Part shown: one piece after another, positions 1 to 13,987 of the stretch
Numbering within the stretch: the first letter of the stretch is position 1
Layout of the letters: every line of letters begins with the position of its first letter
From: Persicimonas caeni
Lineage (GTDB): Bacteria; Myxococcota_A; Bradymonadia; Bradymonadales; Bradymonadaceae
Length of the DNA stretch: 64,000 nucleotides
NCBI RefSeq assembly: GCF_006517175.1
Contig: NZ_CP041186.1
Coordinates: forward strand, 930,001 to 994,000
Direction of reading: 5' to 3'
Translations under genes and position numbers: made by a program
The notes under the pieces: generated by a model
Seen by the model: the letters and a program-made list of their open reading frames with translations, nothing else
Told to the model about the DNA's origin: nothing
Database searches by the model: none

Positions 1-2
1 TC

Positions 3-266
3 GGCCGGGCGCTTGTTCACCCCGCGCTGCTCTCACTCACCTCCGAGTTGAGCGAGCGTTCCGACGAAACCGGCAAGCTGATGGGTGTCTTGCAGTCCTT
101 TGGCAGTCTGGCGCGCATTATCGGCCCCGGGCTAGGTGGCCTGATCTTCCAATACGTCGCCATCGAGGCGCCGTTTTGGATCGCCGGGTTCCTCCTCTTC
201 CTCGCCGGCATCTGGTGGTTGGGCGCGACGTCCTCGGAAATGGGCGCCGCCGCCGAGTCGACCTGA
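3..266 (+). CDS. MFS transporter, C-terminal fragment (5' end outside window)
   Basis: Open from the window edge to a TGA at 264-266. The visible 87 residues read like the last two transmembrane helices of a major facilitator superfamily drug or sugar exporter. The segment GVLQSFGSLARIIGPGLGG matches the motif-C-like glycine/proline helix of 12-TMS antiporters. It is followed by a hydrophobic helix ending in IWWL and a short polar tail. The family call rests on this helix pattern alone and the substrate cannot be told. About 150 bp separate it from the next gene on the same strand, so it probably ends its own transcription unit. Confidence 0.7.
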   Translation, partial: GRALVHPALLSLTSELSERSDETGKLMGVLQSFGSLARIIGPGLGGLIFQYVAIEAPFWIAGFLLFLAGIWWLGATSSEMGAAAEST

Positions 267-418
267 ACGTCCTTTCTGAGAAATTGCGCCCTCACCCCAA
301 GGGTTTTCTTCCGTGCAGTAAGTGACGTCGACGCGCAGTCGCTATCGAGATATTTGCCAACGACGGCGACCACCACTATCGTCGCGGCCAAGTCGACTCG
401 ATCATTGGGAGAGTATTC

Positions 419-5185
<4,767 letters not shown>

Positions 5186-5249
5186 ACTCCCGACATTCCC
5201 TCTAGTCAAAGCCATCCGGATTTGGTACCCACTTATCGGCGCACACGGA

Positions 5250-5274
5250 GCGAATGAATCGTGATTCATTTCGC
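5250..5274. promoter_or_regulatory. Inverted repeat upstream of the act operon
   Basis: AATGAATC (5253-5260) and GATTCATT (5263-5270) are perfect 8-bp arms around a 2-nt centre. They extend by GCG/CGC with one bulged T. It lies in the 320-bp gene-free stretch between the kinase and actA, about 130 bp before the promoter-like sequence. It could be an operator or a weak terminator; there is no T-run. Apart from this and the promoter candidate, I see nothing else in the stretch. Confidence 0.35.
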
Positions 5275-5400
5275 CCCGTTGACCACGCAATATTTTCGGT
5301 CAGTGTGCATTTTTTTCGCTTGCTGGAGTCCCCCCGGTAACCATCTTGGAGCCGCTGGATAGGGGCCCGCAATAGGCGCTACGAGCGCTGTAAGTATTTA

Positions 5401-5429
5401 TTGACAAGCCGTTCCAGTGATGGGATAGA
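5401..5429 (+). promoter_or_regulatory. Candidate sigma-70-type promoter for the act operon
   Basis: A perfect TTGACA (5401-5406) is followed after 17 nt by GATAGA (5424-5429), a 3-of-6 match to the -10 consensus. It sits about 80 bp before the chosen actA start in the only sizeable gap upstream of the operon. The -35 match and spacing are good; the -10 is weak. Confidence 0.4.
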
Positions 5430-5506
5430 AGGGCCGGTTTTCGACGGGCCCGCGCGCAATTGGCGATGCGTCCCGCGCCAGCCTGATGTCGTCACCTGGA
5501 GTCAGC

Positions 5507-6040
5507 ATGCATGTTCCCATGAAGACCCGCTTCCTCTCCGCACTCGGAATCCTCGTTCTCGCGCTGCTTATTGGCTTTGCCGCGTGTGTTAACCCTCGTG
5601 AGGGATACGCACCCGAGCAGCCAATTGCGTTCAGTCACCAACTGCACGCAGGCGTCAACCAGATTCCGTGCCAATATTGTCACGTGAGCGTCGGCGAGAG
5701 CCACAAGGCCTCGATTCCCGGCGTGAACACCTGCATGAATTGTCACAGCCAGGTCTCCGGGCGTACCCCCGAGGGCAAGCGCGAGATCCAGAAGATCCGC
5801 AACGCTTGGAAGACCGGCGACCCGATCGACTGGGTCAAAGTTCACGACCTTCCCGACCATGTGCGCTTCAGTCACCAGCCCCACATCATGGCTGGCAAAG
5901 ACTGCACCGAGTGCCACGGTCAGGTGAACACGATGGACGTGGTGGCCACGCAAAACGAGCTCAACATGGGCTGGTGCGTCAACTGCCACCGGCAGCCTGA
6001 GAACAACGCGCCCATCGAGTGCTTCACCTGCCATTATTGA
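5507..6040 (+). CDS. actA: Alternative complex III pentaheme cytochrome c subunit ActA
   Basis: This 177-residue protein has an N-terminal membrane anchor ending in FAAC, possibly a lipobox with an unusual Phe at -3. It carries five CxxCH heme c motifs: CQYCH, CMNCH, CTECH, CVNCH and CFTCH. That is the heme count of ActA, the periplasmic multiheme subunit of alternative complex III, which passes electrons from the iron-sulfur subunit to downstream cytochromes. I chose ATG 5507 because GGAG at 5498-5501 lies 5 nt before it; ATG 5486 and ATG 5519 are also possible. It is the first gene of the act cluster, followed by actB after about 105 bp. Confidence 0.93.
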   Translation: MHVPMKTRFLSALGILVLALLIGFAACVNPREGYAPEQPIAFSHQLHAGVNQIPCQYCHVSVGESHKASIPGVNTCMNCHSQVSGRTPEGKREIQKIRNAWKTGDPIDWVKVHDLPDHVRFSHQPHIMAGKDCTECHGQVNTMDVVATQNELNMGWCVNCHRQPENNAPIECFTCHY

Positions 6041-6145
6041 GGTCCGAGAGGAATCGATTCCGCTGGAATCTGATCCGGCAACTCATCACACAGTCGAGCG
6101 GGCCGATTTGCAGTGCCCCTCGACGCAACAAGCAAGATTGTCGTC

Positions 6146-9100
6146 ATGAGTAAGAAGCCTAACGCCTCCGATCTCCCGAGACACGCCAAGACTGACCCCG
6201 GCGCGGAGATCACCATGCGCTCCCGCCAAGACGGCGGGGTGACGGTCAGCTTTTCGGATGGTTCCGATGATCTGAACGTGTCGCGTCGCGAGTTCATGCG
6301 CATCTCGGGTGTCGCAGCAGCCACCGCCGCCATGGCGGGCGCTGCATGCCGCAACCCCAAAGAGTACGTCTCCCCTTACGTCGACCGGCCCGAAGAGATC
6401 CGTATCGGCAAAGGGAACTACTACGCCACGGTCTGCTCGGGTTGCTCGACCGGCTGCGGCGTGCTCGTCGAGACGCGCGCGGGTCGCCCCATCAAGATCG
6501 AGGGTAACCCGGACCACCCGGTCAGCCGCGGTGGCACGTGTGCGCGAGGCCAAGCCTCCTACCGTCGCCTGTACGACCCGGATCGGCAGAAATCGCCGCT
6601 CAAGGTCAGCCAGGACGACCGTCACCAAGAACTCGACTGGAAGACGCTCGACCAAGAGGTGATCAACTCCCTCGGCAAGGTCAAGCAAGGCGGCAGCGTC
6701 GGCATCTTGACGACCACGCTGACCGGCAGCGCGCAGGCCGCGCTCATCGACCAGATCACCGGTGCGGTCGCCAACGCCAAGCACTACACCTACGACCCGC
6801 TCAACTCGCAGGCGCTGACCATGGCCAGCGAGTTGGCCTACGGCAACGCCCATGTGCCCCACTATCGCATCGACCAGGCGGACGTCATCGTCTCGCTGGG
6901 CAGCGACTTCTTGGGCACCTGGCTGTCACCGGTCGAGTTCACCAAAATGTTCTCGAGCCGGCGCAACCTGGCCGACTTCGAGTACGGTGAAAAGCACGAC
7001 CAGACCCCCGACATGTCGCGCCTGGTCGCCTTCGAGGGTTACCTGACCCTGACGGGCGCCAACGCCGACGACCGCTACCGCGTTCGCTACACCGACCTGC
7101 CCTACGTGGCGCTGGCCCTGGCCAACGTCGTCGCGCAGAAGAGCCCGGCCGGTAACTCCGCGATTCGCGGCGCGCTCAAGGCGTTCACGCCCGAGGCCGT
7201 CGCCAAGACGACCGGCGTGCCCGCCGACGTGTTCAACAAGTTGGGCGCCGAGCTGCTGCAGAATCAGGGCAAGAGCCTCATCATCGCCGGCGGCAACGCC
7301 AGCGCGACCGACAACGGCATCGAGCTCGAGACCGCCGTCGCCCTGCTCAACTTCCTTTTGGGCAACGTGGGCAAGACCGTCGAGCGCGACCGCCCGAGCC
7401 GTCAGGTAGCCGGTGGATTCGGCGATCTGGCCACCTTGGTCGAGGACATCGAGGCCGGCAACGTCGACGTGCTCATCATCGACCGCGCCAACCCGGTCTA
7501 CTCGGCTCCGCCCGAGCTCAAGATCGCCGAGGCCATCGACAAAGTTCCGATGGTCATCAGCACCAGCGACCGCGTCGACGAGACGGCGGTTCTGGCCGAC
7601 TACCTGGCCACCGGCACCCACGAACTGGAAGCCTGGGGCGATTCGAACCCCTTCGCAGGCGTGTACTCCATCCAGCAGCCGGCGATTCGGCCGCTGTACG
7701 AGACCCGCGCTTTCGAAGAAAGCCTGATGGTCTGGTTCGGCCAAAGTGGACTCGTTCCCGCGCTCGAGCCCTTCTTGAAGGCTCCCGACGCACCGAACAC
7801 GAACCGTCCGGGCAACGCCCCGACCCACGACGCCGGCGCTTGGTACCGCTTCCTGCGCAACCACTGGCAGCAAGACCTGTTCCCGAAGGCCGACACCTTT
7901 GCTGATTTCGACGCCTTTTGGGAGTCGGTGCTTCGCGAGGGTGTCTGGGTGCAGTCGACCTACCAGCCCAAGCCGGCCAACATGAACGTGGCGGCAGCCC
8001 TTCAGGCGCTTCCCAAGCAGCTTCCCAAGCCCAAAACCCGCAAGCCGGGCGACCTGGGCAGCAAAGAACTGCACATGTTCGCCAGCATTCCGCTGGGCGA
8101 CGGTCGCCTTGCCAACGACGGCCACCTCCAGGAGCTTCCCGACCCGATCAGCAAGCACACCTGGGGCTCGTACGTCTTGGTCAGCCCGAAGACCTTCAAC
8201 GACGCCGGTCTCGAGCTGGGCGACATCATCAGCATCACGGTGAAGAACGCCGGCCAGACCTACACGCACAACTTCCCGGTGATCATGCAGCCCGGCATGC
8301 ACGACGACGTCGTGGCCATTCCGCTGGGTTACGGACGCACTCGCGCCGGCGTGGTCGGCTCCGATATCGGCGCCAACGGCTTCGAATTCTCGACGGTCGT
8401 CGAGAAGCGCCAGATTCTGTCGGGCCTCGAAGCCGCCTTGAAGAACACCGGCGAGAACGAAGAACTGTCGATTCCGCAGGGCGGGCACGTCATCGACCTG
8501 CACAAGCGCCCCTACATGGCATCGACGACCCTGGCCGCCTACCAAAAGGACCCGGAGGCGGGCGTGCACGCGCACCCGCCGCTCAAGGACCTGTGGGAGG
8601 ACCACGACTACGGCAACCTCAAGTGGGGCATGTCCATCGACATGACCAAATGCACCGGCTGCAACGCCTGTGTGACCGCTTGTCAGGAAGAGAACAACGT
8701 GCCGGTGGTCGGACGCCAAGGCGTCATTGAAGGCCGCGAGATGCACTGGCTTCGCATCGACCGCTACTACATGCTCCCCAAGACCGACGAGGTCCACGAG
8801 GAGCGGCACAGTCCAGTCGGCGATCCGATGTACGCCGAGCATCCGTACATTGCCTTCTCCAAATACATGGACAACCCGCGCGTGCTGATGCAGCCGATGC
8901 TGTGCCAGCACTGCGAGAACGCCCCTTGCGAGACGGTCTGCCCGGTCGCGGCGACCATGCACAGCTCCGATGGCCTCAACCAGATGGCCTACAACCGCTG
9001 TGTCGGTACCCGCTACTGCGCCAACAACTGTCCGTACAAGGTGCGTCGATTCAACTGGTACAACTACTCCGAAGACCGCAGCGACTTCTTCCTGGCCCGG

Positions 9101-9475
9101 ATTTTCCCGGAGATGGAAGAGCACGCACGACTCAACGTCGAGGAACCCCTGCCCCTGGGCATGAACCCCGACGTGTTGGTGCGCAGCCGCGGTGTCATGG
9201 AGAAATGCACCTTCTGCGTGCAGCGCATCCGACAGGCCAAATGGCAGGTCCAGCGCGAAGGCCGCAGCGAACTACGCGATGGCGACGTCGTCACCGCCTG
9301 TCAGCAGGCGTGCCCGGCCGATGCCATCAAGTTCGGCAACCTGCTCGACGACCAGGCCGTGGTGGCCAAAGATCACCGCTCGCCGCGCGCTGTATCTCCG
9401 CTGGAGGAGGTCGGCACCGAGTCGTCGATCGCCTACCTGTCGAGTGTCTGGAACACCGACACCGATAAGGCTTAA
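6146..9475 (+). CDS. actB: Alternative complex III iron-sulfur subunit ActB (B1-B2 fusion)
   Basis: About 1109 residues. A Tat motif SRREFMR near residue 50 marks export of a folded protein. The N-terminal half resembles the molybdopterin oxidoreductase catalytic fold. The C-terminal quarter is a four-cluster ferredoxin domain of the NrfC/PsrB type: CTGCNAC (from about residue 836), CQHCENAPC, CVGTRYCANNC and CTFC followed by CQQAC. In alternative complex III this subunit wires the quinol-oxidising membrane part to heme subunits. The B1 half here keeps a complete Cx2Cx3Cx27C motif (C97, C100, C104, C132), typical of the proximal cluster of true Mo enzymes. ATG 6146 was chosen; ATG 6214, with GGAG 6 nt upstream, is a serious alternative and would still keep the Tat motif. 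Confidence 0.92.
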   Translation: MSKKPNASDLPRHAKTDPGAEITMRSRQDGGVTVSFSDGSDDLNVSRREFMRISGVAAATAAMAGAACRNPKEYVSPYVDRPEEIRIGKGNYYATVCSGCSTGCGVLVETRAGRPIKIEGNPDHPVSRGGTCARGQASYRRLYDPDRQKSPLKVSQDDRHQELDWKTLDQEVINSLGKVKQGGSVGILTTTLTGSAQAALIDQITGAVANAKHYTYDPLNSQALTMASELAYGNAHVPHYRIDQADVIVSLGSDFLGTWLSPVEFTKMFSSRRNLADFEYGEKHDQTPDMSRLVAFEGYLTLTGANADDRYRVRYTDLPYVALALANVVAQKSPAGNSAIRGALKAFTPEAVAKTTGVPADVFNKLGAELLQNQGKSLIIAGGNASATDNGIELETAVALLNFLLGNVGKTVERDRPSRQVAGGFGDLATLVEDIEAGNVDVLIIDRANPVYSAPPELKIAEAIDKVPMVISTSDRVDETAVLADYLATGTHELEAWGDSNPFAGVYSIQQPAIRPLYETRAFEESLMVWFGQSGLVPALEPFLKAPDAPNTNRPGNAPTHDAGAWYRFLRNHWQQDLFPKADTFADFDAFWESVLREGVWVQSTYQPKPANMNVAAALQALPKQLPKPKTRKPGDLGSKELHMFASIPLGDGRLANDGHLQELPDPISKHTWGSYVLVSPKTFNDAGLELGDIISITVKNAGQTYTHNFPVIMQPGMHDDVVAIPLGYGRTRAGVVGSDIGANGFEFSTVVEKRQILSGLEAALKNTGENEELSIPQGGHVIDLHKRPYMASTTLAAYQKDPEAGVHAHPPLKDLWEDHDYGNLKWGMSIDMTKCTGCNACVTACQEENNVPVVGRQGVIEGREMHWLRIDRYYMLPKTDEVHEERHSPVGDPMYAEHPYIAFSKYMDNPRVLMQPMLCQHCENAPCETVCPVAATMHSSDGLNQMAYNRCVGTRYCANNCPYKVRRFNWYNYSEDRSDFFLARIFPEMEEHARLNVEEPLPLGMNPDVLVRSRGVMEKCTFCVQRIRQAKWQVQREGRSELRDGDVVTACQQACPADAIKFGNLLDDQAVVAKDHRSPRAVSPLEEVGTESSIAYLSSVWNTDTDKA

Positions 9476-9548
9476 GGACGGCGCGCACTTTTTGGAAGTA
9501 ACGCGCAATTTGTGATTGTCGTATTCTCTCGCTCGAAAGAGTTCAGGC

Positions 9549-10997
9549 ATGGAAAGTAGCGAACTCACCGGACTACCGCACTACCACGAGGGCGAAGGCC
9601 CCTTGGGTGGCCCGAAGGGCAAACGCGAGCCGCTGGTAACCGGCAACAAGACCTACAGCGACGTCTCAGACGACGTGGCTATTCACACCGAACGCTTCCC
9701 CACCAAGATGTGGTGGGCGGCGTTCATCCCCTCGGTCTTGCTTTTGCTGGTCTTCTTGGCCGGCCTCGCCTTCGACGTCCTCGTGGGTGTCGGCACCACC
9801 GGCATCAACCACCCGGTCGGCTGGGGTGTCTTCATTGTCACCTTCGTCTTCTGGATCGGTATCGGTCACGCAGGAACGCTGATTTCAGCGATTTTGTTCC
9901 TGTTCAATCAGACCTGGCGAACGGCAATTAACCGTTCTGCGGAGGCCATGACCATCTTCGCGGTCATGACGGCGGGTATCTTCCCGCTGATGCACACCGG
10001 TCGGCCCTGGTTTGCCTACTGGCTGTTCCCGCTCCCCAACGGGCGTGGACCGCTGTGGGTCAACTTCAACTCGCCGCTGTTGTGGGATGTCTTCGCCGTC
10101 TCGACCTACGCCACGATCTCGATCGTGTTCTGGTACATCGGCCTGATTCCCGACTTGGCCACCCTTCGTGACCGCGCCAAGCACCCGCTGCGCAAGAAGC
10201 TTTACGGCGTGCTCAGCTTGGGTTGGACCGGCGGCAACCGCGCCTGGCGTCACTACGAGTCGGCCTACCTGATGCTGGCCGGCCTGGCGACTCCGCTGGT
10301 TTTGTCGGTGCACACCATCGTTTCGTTCGACTTCGCCGTCTCGGTCATTCCGGGCTGGCACACCACGATTTTCCCGCCCTACTTCGTCGCTGGAGCTATC
10401 TTCTCCGGCTTCGCAATGGTGCTCACGCTCACGATCATCATGCGTGTGGTCTTCGACTTGAAAGACTACATCACGATGAACCACATCGAGGCGATGGCCA
10501 AAGTCGTGCTGCTGACCAGCATGGTCGTCGGCATCGCGTACGCCACCGAGTTCTTCATCGCTTACTACTCGGGCACCACCGGCGAGCGCTATCACTTCGG
10601 CAACCGTATGTTCGGCCCCTACATGTGGTCGGCGATTCTGATGTACGGCCCCAACGTCTTGTGCCCGCAACTGCTGTGGTTCAAGAAGATTCGCCGTAAC
10701 ATCCCGGTGCTGTTCGTCCTGTCGATTCTCATCAACGTCGGCATGTGGTTCGAGCGCTACGTCATCACCGTGTCGTCGCTGCACCGTGACTATCTGCCGA
10801 GTTCGTGGGGCGTATACAACTTCAAGATGACAGACTTCATGCTCCTTTGGGGCTCGTTCGGCATGTTCATGACGCTGTTCCTCTTGTTCTGCCGCGTACT
10901 GCCGACCATCACCATCTTCGAGGTCAAGGCAGTCATGAACCACGACAAGGCCGTCGACCTGGCCAGAGAGAGGAGGAAGGAGGCCACCCGTGGGTAA
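9549..10997 (+). CDS. actC: Alternative complex III membrane subunit ActC (NrfD/PsrC family)
   Basis: A 482-residue polytopic protein with about ten transmembrane helices, starting with the segment around [17 protein letters not shown]. It belongs to the NrfD/PsrC family of quinone-interacting membrane subunits. [16 protein letters not shown] and the helix with [10 protein letters not shown] are typical of ActC. In the complex it should form a quinol site next to the ActB ferredoxin domain. ATG 9549 has AAAGAG about 7 nt upstream and is preferred over an upstream TTG. The last codons overlap actD by 8 nt, and a strong AGGAGGAAGGAGG inside its 3' end serves as the actD ribosome site, so translation is probably coupled. 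Confidence 0.93.
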   Translation: MESSELTGLPHYHEGEGPLGGPKGKREPLVTGNKTYSDVSDDVAIHTERFPTKMWWAAFIPSVLLLLVFLAGLAFDVLVGVGTTGINHPVGWGVFIVTFVFWIGIGHAGTLISAILFLFNQTWRTAINRSAEAMTIFAVMTAGIFPLMHTGRPWFAYWLFPLPNGRGPLWVNFNSPLLWDVFAVSTYATISIVFWYIGLIPDLATLRDRAKHPLRKKLYGVLSLGWTGGNRAWRHYESAYLMLAGLATPLVLSVHTIVSFDFAVSVIPGWHTTIFPPYFVAGAIFSGFAMVLTLTIIMRVVFDLKDYITMNHIEAMAKVVLLTSMVVGIAYATEFFIAYYSGTTGERYHFGNRMFGPYMWSAILMYGPNVLCPQLLWFKKIRRNIPVLFVLSILINVGMWFERYVITVSSLHRDYLPSSWGVYNFKMTDFMLLWGSFGMFMTLFLLFCRVLPTITIFEVKAVMNHDKAVDLARERRKEATRG

Positions 10998-11949
10998 CAA
11001 CAAAGACGAAAAGAAAGAGCAGGAAGAGCAGACTCCCGAAGAAGAAGAGCAACAAGAGGAAGAAGAGCTGGCTGCGACCGGCTCCGAAGCCTCCGAAGAC
11101 GAGGAGTCCGACGCCGACGACGACGCTTCCGACGAGGAAAGCACCGAGGGCGACGACGCTTCCGACCAAGAAGACACGACCGAGGACGACGAGTCGTCCG
11201 AAGATGCCTCCGAGGAGACGACTTCTGACGAAGAAGACGCTTCCGACGAGGACGCCGACGAAGAAGTCGGTGCCGCAGGCGCCGCCGCTCCGGCCGAAGA
11301 GGCCGACGAGGACGCCGACGAGGAGAGCGAAGTGGCTGAGACTGAAGAGCAAGCCGAAAAAGAGGCCGCAGACGCCGAAGCAGGCGCGGCCGACGTCGAG
11401 GTCGACTCGACCGGCGAGCCGATTTCGGTGCACACGCTCGAGGGCGTCGCCGCCTTCTTCGAGCACCCCAAGCACCTCTTGGCCGCCGCGACATATGCAC
11501 GTGACTCCGATTACGAGGAGTTCGACGCCTACTCGCCCTTCCCCATCCACGGGATGGACGAAGCGATGGGCCTGGGTCGCTCCTGGATTCCCTGGGTGAC
11601 CTTCGGCGCCGGCGTGACCGGCTTCATCTTGGCCAACGCGCTGCAGTTCGGCACGATGACCTTCGACTGGCCGATGATTATCGGCGGCAAGCCTTTTGCC
11701 CCGTGGCCGTCGTTCGTGCCCATCATGTTCGAGCTGACCGTGCTTTTGGCTGGTGTGACCACCGCGGTGGTTATGCTCAAGGCAGCCGGCTGTTTCAAAA
11801 AGCCGATGATCATCGACCCCAGCATCACCGACGACCGGTTCGTGCTGTGGATCTCGGCCGAAGACAACAAATTCAACGTGGACGAAGTCATCGATTTCCT
11901 CGAAGACCTCAATCCGCTGGAAGTCCGCAAGATCGTCAAGGACGCGTAA
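10990..11949 (+). CDS. actD: Alternative complex III subunit ActD with long acidic N-terminal extension
   Basis: A 319-residue protein. The C-terminal part (about residues 140-319) is a normal ActD/DUF3341 subunit: a soluble start around [12 protein letters not shown], two transmembrane helices ([15 protein letters not shown] and [15 protein letters not shown]) and a conserved cytoplasmic end with DDRFVLWI. The first 135 residues are low-complexity Glu/Asp/Ser/Ala with almost no basic residues after position 9. Family members usually lack this tract and are nearer 180 residues. GTG 10990 overlaps actC and has a very strong Shine-Dalgarno, so the extension is probably translated. The acidic arm might dock a partner or bind cations; that is inference. 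Confidence 0.9.
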   Translation: MGNNKDEKKEQEEQTPEEEEQQEEEELAATGSEASEDEESDADDDASDEESTEGDDASDQEDTTEDDESSEDASEETTSDEEDASDEDADEEVGAAGAAAPAEEADEDADEESEVAETEEQAEKEAADAEAGAADVEVDSTGEPISVHTLEGVAAFFEHPKHLLAAATYARDSDYEEFDAYSPFPIHGMDEAMGLGRSWIPWVTFGAGVTGFILANALQFGTMTFDWPMIIGGKPFAPWPSFVPIMFELTVLLAGVTTAVVMLKAAGCFKKPMIIDPSITDDRFVLWISAEDNKFNVDEVIDFLEDLNPLEVRKIVKDA

Positions 11950-11951
11950 CC

Positions 11952-12578
11952 ATGCGTAACGCGAGCAAAAAGACATTGACAGTGCGCGCCGCGGTCGTGC
12001 TTTCGGCCTGCGCGCTCCTCAGCGCCTGCGTCGAGGTGGGTATCCCGGCCGATGGCGACAAGCCGTGGGGCGAACTCAACCCGATTCAGGGCATGCACAG
12101 CACGCCCGATTACCGGGACCAGGAGGCTCAGCCGCGATATGACGGCCAGCCCCCCGGCATGCGCACCCCGCCGCCGGAAACGGCGCCGGTGTCGTATCGG
12201 CCCTTCGCCTATCACGACGCGCCCGACGAAGCTGCACAGCTTCAGAACCCGGTGCCGATCAACGACGAGACGCTGCGCTACGGCAAGCTCTCCTACGACA
12301 CGACCTGCGTGGTCTGTCACGGCGAAAAGGGTCAGGGCCAGGGCTACGTGGTCGGCGAGCAAAAGTATCCGCTGCCGCCGAGTCTGACGACTCAGCGCGC
12401 CCGGAACATGACCGACGGCCAGATTTACTACATCATCACACACGGCCAAGCCCGTATGTGGAGCTATAAGAGCCAGCTGTACCCGATCGAGCGCTGGGCG
12501 GTGGTCAACTATGTGCGCGCCTTGCAGCGTGCCGACTACCCGGAACCTCAGGACCAGCAACTCCTGAGCGAGAAGTAA
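11952..12578 (+). CDS. actE: Alternative complex III monoheme cytochrome c subunit ActE
   Basis: A 208-residue lipoprotein cytochrome c. The signal peptide ends in the lipobox LLSAC, so it should be anchored by lipid on the outer face of the inner membrane. The single heme motif CVVCH is followed by the axial Met candidate in QARMWSY and a C-terminal cytochrome c helix (AVVNYVRAL). The pre-heme segment with YRPFAYHDAP is typical of ActE. It starts 2 nt after the actD stop, so the two are tightly coupled. Its role is electron exit from the Act complex, together with ActA. Confidence 0.92.
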   Translation: MRNASKKTLTVRAAVVLSACALLSACVEVGIPADGDKPWGELNPIQGMHSTPDYRDQEAQPRYDGQPPGMRTPPPETAPVSYRPFAYHDAPDEAAQLQNPVPINDETLRYGKLSYDTTCVVCHGEKGQGQGYVVGEQKYPLPPSLTTQRARNMTDGQIYYIITHGQARMWSYKSQLYPIERWAVVNYVRALQRADYPEPQDQQLLSEK

Positions 12579-12637
12579 TCCGAGCGCCCAGTTTGGCGGC
12601 AGTATCTGAATTCGAATGAGTTAGCGAGGCGAAAGCC

Positions 12638-13930
12638 ATGGCTGCAGCACAACACGATCACCACGATCTGACACCCCCGAAAAAGGTCGAGATCGGCAAA
12701 AATTTCTACGTCATCGGGGCCGTCCTCGCCGCGATCGGAGCGCTCGCCTTTTTGGGCGGACTCTTCGGCGGCATGGCGAATCGCGCGTGGCAGGGTTATA
12801 TCATCGGCTGGTGGTTCATCTTGAGCCTCAGCCTTGTCGGGCCCTTCTTCATCGCCACTCAGTACCTGAGCGGCGCCGGATGGAGCACGTCCATTCGCCG
12901 CGTCGGCATGGCGCTGGGCTACGGCCTGTTCCCGGCGGCCGTCTTCGGTCTGCTCGGACTGCTCGGCATCCACGAGCTGTACCACTGGTCGCACGCCGAG
13001 GCTGCCCAAGACCCGATCCTGGCCAAGAAGCTCGGCTTCTTGAACACCCCCGGGATGGCGTTCACCACCGTGGCCGCGTTCATTCTGTGGATCGGTGGCT
13101 TCTGGATGATGCGTCGCACCTCGGTCAAGCAGGACGAGACCGGCGATCCGAAGGCGTACGATCGGGGCAAGATCTGGAGCGCCATCTTCGCGGTGTTCTT
13201 CACCGTGGGCTTCTCGTTCATGACCTGGTACTGGATCATGTCGCTCGAGGCGCACTGGTTCAGCACCATGTTCCAGGTCTACACCTTCGCCGCCGCCTTC
13301 CAGGCCGGCCTGGCGCTGATGACCATCATCATTCTGTACCTGCGTGACGAAGGCTACTTCGGCTCGTTCATCAGCCTCCAGCAGGTACACGCGATGGGCA
13401 AGTTCGTCTTCGCCTTCACCGTGTTCTACGCCTACATCGCCTTCAGCCAGTTCCTCCTCATCTGGTACGCCAACATCCCCGAGGAAGACATCTGGTTCGT
13501 CCACCGCATCGAAGAAGCCGGTGGCTGGGGCTGGTTCATCGCCATGTTCACGGTCAAGTTCATCATCCCGTTCTTCGCGCTGCTTCCGCGCGACAACAAG
13601 ATGAACAAGTACAACGTGCTTCGCTACACCTGCTACGGCCTGGTTTTCACCCTGGCCTTCGAAATCTGGTGGTGGGTCGGCTTTGCCGAGCACCATGGCG
13701 AAGTCCACGTGGTCGCTCCCTGGCTCGAGATGCTCATCACCGTCGGTTTTGCCGGTATCTTCATGATTGCCGTCGCCAAGGGTCTGACCTCGGCGAACCT
13801 GGTGCCCATCAAAGACCCGTTTTTGCACGAGTCGATGCCGCACCACGACCACGGCGAGCTGCCCGAGCCCGAGGTCGGGGTCGAGGATATGCCCCAGGCC
13901 GATGATCGCAAAGTTGACCGAGAAGACTGA
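12638..13930 (+). CDS. actF: Alternative complex III membrane subunit ActF
   Basis: A 430-residue polytopic membrane protein, the second NrfD-like subunit of alternative complex III. About ten helices are visible, starting at FYVIGAVLAAIGALAFLGGL, with conserved stretches such as GWWFILSLSLVGPFF and FSQFLLIWYANIPEE. The latter is close to the diagnostic ActF sequence. A short His/Glu/Asp-rich tail ends the protein. It follows actE by 59 nt. The intergenic region contains GTTTGGCGGCA, repeated before the next gene. With ActC it forms the membrane part; published structures place the quinol site mainly in ActC. Confidence 0.92.
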   Translation: MAAAQHDHHDLTPPKKVEIGKNFYVIGAVLAAIGALAFLGGLFGGMANRAWQGYIIGWWFILSLSLVGPFFIATQYLSGAGWSTSIRRVGMALGYGLFPAAVFGLLGLLGIHELYHWSHAEAAQDPILAKKLGFLNTPGMAFTTVAAFILWIGGFWMMRRTSVKQDETGDPKAYDRGKIWSAIFAVFFTVGFSFMTWYWIMSLEAHWFSTMFQVYTFAAAFQAGLALMTIIILYLRDEGYFGSFISLQQVHAMGKFVFAFTVFYAYIAFSQFLLIWYANIPEEDIWFVHRIEEAGGWGWFIAMFTVKFIIPFFALLPRDNKMNKYNVLRYTCYGLVFTLAFEIWWWVGFAEHHGEVHVVAPWLEMLITVGFAGIFMIAVAKGLTSANLVPIKDPFLHESMPHHDHGELPEPEVGVEDMPQADDRKVDRED

Positions 13931-13987
13931 TCTCGACACCCACAGGATGGCCCGTTTGGCGGCAATCCCTTCGTCGAAGTAAAAACC

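Noticed and set aside
5401-5592. 63-codon plus-strand open frame over the actA start
   Set aside because: It is out of frame with actA, starts at the promoter -35 and has no ribosome site.
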